Shown in pieces: positions 5,076-7,668 of a stretch of 7,668 nt of DNA. Position numbers and translations under genes: made by a program. This DNA is from Actinomycetota bacterium. GTDB lineage: Bacteria > Actinomycetota > Actinomycetes > S36-B12 > UBA5976. The first letter of the stretch is position 1. The number at the start of each line of letters is the position of its first letter. The notes below the pieces were generated by a model. That model ran no database searches. It saw only the letters and a program-made list of their open reading frames with translations, and was not told where the DNA came from. The stretch spans positions 1-7,668 of the forward strand of contig RGCY01000055.1 of assembly GCA_009918865.1 (NCBI GenBank), given 5' to 3'.

Positions 5076-5822
5076 CTACAAACCCAGCAGCGACTCCAAG
5101 CCAATGGTTAGCCCCGAGCGCAAGCGCACGGAACGCACTGCGAGCAGTACACCTGGCATGAACGATGCTCGGTCAAGACTGTCGTGACGAATCGTGAGGC
5201 GCTCCCCGGGTCCACCGAACACAACATCTTGGTGAGCGATGAATCCAGAACCGCGCGATGCGTGGACCGGTATCCCATCCACAGTGTCGCCAAGTGCAGC
5301 CGGGCGAGAATCTGCGGAATCTGCTGACACAAGCCCTGCTTCGCGGCGTGCCTGCGCCATGAGTTGTGCCGTGCGAATTGCAGTTCCGCTTGGAGCATCA
5401 ACTTTTGCTGAGTGGTGATATTCAAGAACTTCAGCGTCGGGGAAGAACTTTGCCGCCTGCGCAGCCCAATGCATCATCAACACCGCGCCGACGGCGAAGT
5501 TGGGAATGATCATCACATGTGAGTCGGTTCGCAGCATGCTGCGAACGTGTGCCAACCGCGGCTCGTCAAACCCGGATGTGCCCACGACCACGGGCGTGGA
5601 GTTCTGCACACACCAAGAAATCGTGTCCATCACGGCGTCAGGGACAGTGAAATCCACGACCACATCAGCGCCAGCCAGAGCGCTCAGAGCGTCACCATGG
5701 TCAAGTTCTGCGAGCAACTGCATATCGTCTGCGCCGCGAACTGACTCGCAGACCAATGACCCCATCCGGCCGCGAGCGCCAACAACGCCTACGGCGATGC
5801 TGTCTGATGTGTGCTCAGTCAC
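5076..5822 (-). CDS. dapB: 4-hydroxy-tetrahydrodipicolinate reductase
   Basis: DapB reduces the DapA product with NAD(P)H to tetrahydrodipicolinate, the second step of the diaminopimelate/lysine branch, in the cytoplasm. The 248-residue length is typical. GARGRMG at 15-21 is the dinucleotide-binding glycine loop, DFT is at 57-59, GTSG at 81-84, and EYHHSAKVDAPSGT at 134-147 is the catalytic and substrate-binding motif with His136/His137 and Lys140. The start is GTG at 5822, only four bases after the stop of the upstream M16 peptidase, so the two are almost certainly on one transcript. No strong Shine-Dalgarno is visible. The TAG stop is at 5078-5076. No key residue is missing. Confidence 0.97.
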   Translation of the reverse strand: MTEHTSDSIAVGVVGARGRMGSLVCESVRGADDMQLLAELDHGDALSALAGADVVVDFTVPDAVMDTISWCVQNSTPVVVGTSGFDEPRLAHVRSMLRTDSHVMIIPNFAVGAVLMMHWAAQAAKFFPDAEVLEYHHSAKVDAPSGTAIRTAQLMAQARREAGLVSADSADSRPAALGDTVDGIPVHASRGSGFIAHQDVVFGGPGERLTIRHDSLDRASFMPGVLLAVRSVRLRSGLTIGLESLLGL

Positions 5823-5826
5823 GGCT

Positions 5827-7143
5827 TTATCTTTGCACGCGAGATGTGCCAGCCGAGCCAGTTTTGCGTCGCGGCGCAGACTGCGGACCCACCACCACGG
5901 TGGTCGGCGCTTGGGTCAGCACTTCTTGAGCCAGTGATTGCACGGCCGCACTCGAGACCGAATCAATCCTTTCCAGAACCTGTGCCACTGACTGCATGGG
6001 TCGACCAGTGAGCTCTGTACGCCCCAAGCGACTCATCCGAGAGAACGTGTCTTCCAGCCCGAGCACAAGCGAACCACGCACCTGCCCCTTTGCACGTTCC
6101 ATTTCTTCAGCGGTGATGCCGTCTGCTGCCACAGCAGCCAAGACATCCGACACTACTTCCAGCACAGCATCAGTGCGCGTCGGTGATGTTCCCGCATACA
6201 CGCCAACCATGCCGCTATCAGTGAAACTTGAAACGAAGGAATACACCGAATACACCAGCCCACGACGCTCACGCACTTCGGTGAACAATCGCGACGACAT
6301 TCCGCCACCGAGCGCTGAATTCAGCACAGCGAGCACCCACTTGCGGTCATCCATCAATGTCAGACCGGGGTAGCCCATCACGATGTTGACTTGTTCGGTG
6401 GGTCGTTGCAGACGCGTCACAGATGGTTTGGTCGGGTGCTTTGTCGCGGACCCACGACGCGCTGGTGACTGCTGTGGGGAGTCGGTGAATGTCTGACGCA
6501 CTCGCCGCACCACGTCGCCATGCTCCAGGTTGCCGGCAGCGGCAATCACCAATTCCTGCGGCACGTAGTTGCGGTTGTAGAACGAGCGGATGACGGCGGG
6601 TGTAATGGCTTCAATTGTCTGACGAGTGCCGAGAATTGAGCGACCCATCGGGTGTGCGGCGCCATACATCTGCGCGAAGAGTTCTTCGTGCGCAACATCC
6701 CCTGGGTCGTCATCGCGCATGCCTATTTCTTCGAGCACCACTGTGCGCTCGGAGTCGATGTCAGCGGCACGCAACGTTGGATTCGTCACCACATCGCTGA
6801 TGACATCCATTGCCAGCGGTAAGTCGCGGTCTAGCACGCGCGCGTAAAAGCACGTGTGTTCCTTGGATGTGAAGGCATTCATCTCGCCACCAACGGCGTC
6901 GATGGCAGATGAAATATCTAAAGCACTGCGCGTGTGCGTGCCTTTGAAGAGCAAGTGCTCGAGATAGTGCGCCGAGCCGGCTTGCTTGTCAGTCTCATGA
7001 CGCGAGCCAACATTGACCCACACCCCGAATGCCGCCGAGCGAACCGACGGCACAGCCTGGGTCACAACGCGCAGTCCATTTTCCAGAACTGTGCGCTTGA
7101 CGACTGTGCCGTCGGGTTCCTTCAGCAGAGTTCGCGTGCTCAG
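5827..7143 (-). CDS. pepR: M16-family zinc metallopeptidase (PepR-like), probable CTG start
   Basis: A single-domain-pair M16 (pitrilysin/processing peptidase-like) protein encoded between pnp and dapB, as in Mycobacterium and Streptomyces. Using the CTG start it has 438 residues. The zinc motif HYLEH is at 59-63, with the expected third ligand glutamate in VVLEEIGMRDDD (Glu138 or Glu139). The C-terminal half has GGGMSSRLFTEVRERRGLVYSVYS (279-302), the family's arginine/tyrosine substrate-binding block. The first ATG/GTG/TTG in frame is GTG at 7065, which would cut off RTVLENGLRVVT (17-28), the first strand shared by the family. In frame upstream, CTG at 7143 overlaps the pnp stop as CTGA and has GGAG 7 bases before it; a stop codon lies further upstream. 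I therefore prefer CTG, with GTG 7065 (412 residues) as the fallback. Cellular substrate is unknown. Confidence 0.92.
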   Translation of the reverse strand: MSTRTLLKEPDGTVVKRTVLENGLRVVTQAVPSVRSAAFGVWVNVGSRHETDKQAGSAHYLEHLLFKGTHTRSALDISSAIDAVGGEMNAFTSKEHTCFYARVLDRDLPLAMDVISDVVTNPTLRAADIDSERTVVLEEIGMRDDDPGDVAHEELFAQMYGAAHPMGRSILGTRQTIEAITPAVIRSFYNRNYVPQELVIAAAGNLEHGDVVRRVRQTFTDSPQQSPARRGSATKHPTKPSVTRLQRPTEQVNIVMGYPGLTLMDDRKWVLAVLNSALGGGMSSRLFTEVRERRGLVYSVYSFVSSFTDSGMVGVYAGTSPTRTDAVLEVVSDVLAAVAADGITAEEMERAKGQVRGSLVLGLEDTFSRMSRLGRTELTGRPMQSVAQVLERIDSVSSAAVQSLAQEVLTQAPTTVVVGPQSAPRRKTGSAGTSRVQR

Positions 7144-7668
7144 GCTGATGCTCCAGCAGTCTCAGTTGCTTCTTCAGCGACAGCGAGTGAGAGCTTGCCA
7201 CGCTGATCGATTTCGGCAATCTCAACCAGAATCTTCTGGCCCACCTTCACCACATCATCAACATTCTCAACCCGCTTGCCATCGTTCAACTTGCGCAGCT
7301 GAGTGATGTGCAGCAGCCCGTCTTTGCCTGGTAGCAAGGAGACAAAGGCACCAAAGGCCGCGGTCTTCACGACCGTGCCAAGGTAACGCTCACCCACCTC
7401 AGGCATCTGCGGATTCGCAATCTGGTTGATTTGGTTGCGAGCCGCTTCTGCGGCCTCACCATTGGTGGCGCCGATGTAGACCGTGCCATCATCGATGATG
7501 GTGATGTCTGCACCGGTTTCTTCTTGGATCTGGTTGATGATCTTGCCCTTAGGTCCGATGACCTCACCAATCTTGTCCACCGGAATTTGAATTGCGATGA
7601 TGCGTGGTGCGAATGGGCTCATCTCATCTGGAGTGTCGATGGCTTCGTTCATGACTTCAAGAATCGTC
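7140..7668 (-). CDS. pnp: Polyribonucleotide nucleotidyltransferase, C-terminal part (5' end beyond the right edge)
   Basis: PNPase degrades RNA 3' to 5' by phosphorolysis and works in mRNA turnover. Only the last 175 codons are here; the frame runs open off the window edge as TILEVMNEAIDTPDEMSPFAP, so the ATG at 7652 is an internal methionine, not the start. The catalytic RNase PH domains lie outside. A KH domain follows with VIGPKGKII, the GPKG loop being encoded at 7556-7545. Then comes an S1 domain (about 7397-7179) containing YLGTVVKTAAFGAFV, DGLLHITQL and KILVEIAEIDQRGKLSLAV. The C-terminal tail after S1 is short. The TGA at 7142-7140 overlaps the likely CTG of the M16 gene, indicating a pnp-pepR-dapB operon. 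Confidence 0.97.
   Translation of the reverse strand, partial: TILEVMNEAIDTPDEMSPFAPRIIAIQIPVDKIGEVIGPKGKIINQIQEETGADITIIDDGTVYIGATNGEAAEAARNQINQIANPQMPEVGERYLGTVVKTAAFGAFVSLLPGKDGLLHITQLRKLNDGKRVENVDDVVKVGQKILVEIAEIDQRGKLSLAVAEEATETAGASA
7151..7154 (-). promoter_or_regulatory. Ribosome binding site supporting the CTG start of the M16 gene
   Basis: GGAG on the minus strand lies inside the last codons of pnp, seven bases before CTG at 7143. The spacing is ideal, and together with the CTGA overlap it favours initiation at CTG. It is short and within coding sequence, so chance occurrence is possible. Confidence 0.45.

Noticed and set aside
4982..5104. Upstream extension of the secreted protein to a 373-residue form
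   Set aside because: It would overlap the end of dapB, has Cys/Arg-rich nonsense-like sequence, and lacks a ribosome binding site. ATG at 4981 has a strong one followed by a clean signal peptide.
7140..7652. A 170-residue stand-alone KH/S1 protein starting at 7652
   Set aside because: The frame remains open to the window edge and the preceding residues match the PNPase sequence, so this is the C-terminal part of pnp, not a separate small gene.

Overview
The window looks like part of a chromosome from an actinobacterium of moderate GC content. Three observations support this. The block pnp, M16 peptidase (pepR), dapB ... thyX, dapA, rnj follows the order familiar from Streptomyces and Mycobacterium. 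Thymidylate synthase is the flavin-dependent ThyX type. GTG starts are common, and two starts look leaderless behind TANNNT -10 boxes. I cannot name the genus. No rRNA, tRNA, CRISPR array, insertion sequence or phage gene was seen.

Reading from the right edge on the minus strand: the 3' end of pnp (KH and S1 RNA-binding domains), an M16 zinc peptidase whose best start appears to be a CTG overlapping the pnp stop, and dapB four bases further on. After a 94-base gap comes a secreted protein with a short collagen-like stalk and a pentapeptide-repeat beta-helix (3983-4981). A convergent gap with two weak hairpins (3869-3982) separates it from a plus-strand block.

The plus-strand block (2009-3868) holds four genes, each overlapping the next by 4 bases: a 96-residue membrane protein, a GNAT acetyltransferase, AzlC and AzlD (a putative branched-chain amino acid exporter). 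A 76-base divergent promoter region (1933-2008) containing a perfect 7-bp inverted repeat separates this block from the minus-strand run thyX, dapA and the 5' end of rnj. dapA and rnj overlap by 4 bases.

Functionally, dapA and dapB carry out the first two committed steps of the diaminopimelate/lysine pathway. ThyX makes dTMP. PNPase and RNase J are RNA decay and processing enzymes that flank the whole segment. The AzlCD operon and the collagen/pentapeptide protein sit between dapB and thyX and look like accessory content placed inside an otherwise conserved housekeeping cluster. I found no clearly new multi-gene system. The most notable items are the secreted collagen/beta-helix protein, the probable CTG start of the M16 peptidase, and the paired leaderless promoters around an inverted repeat.
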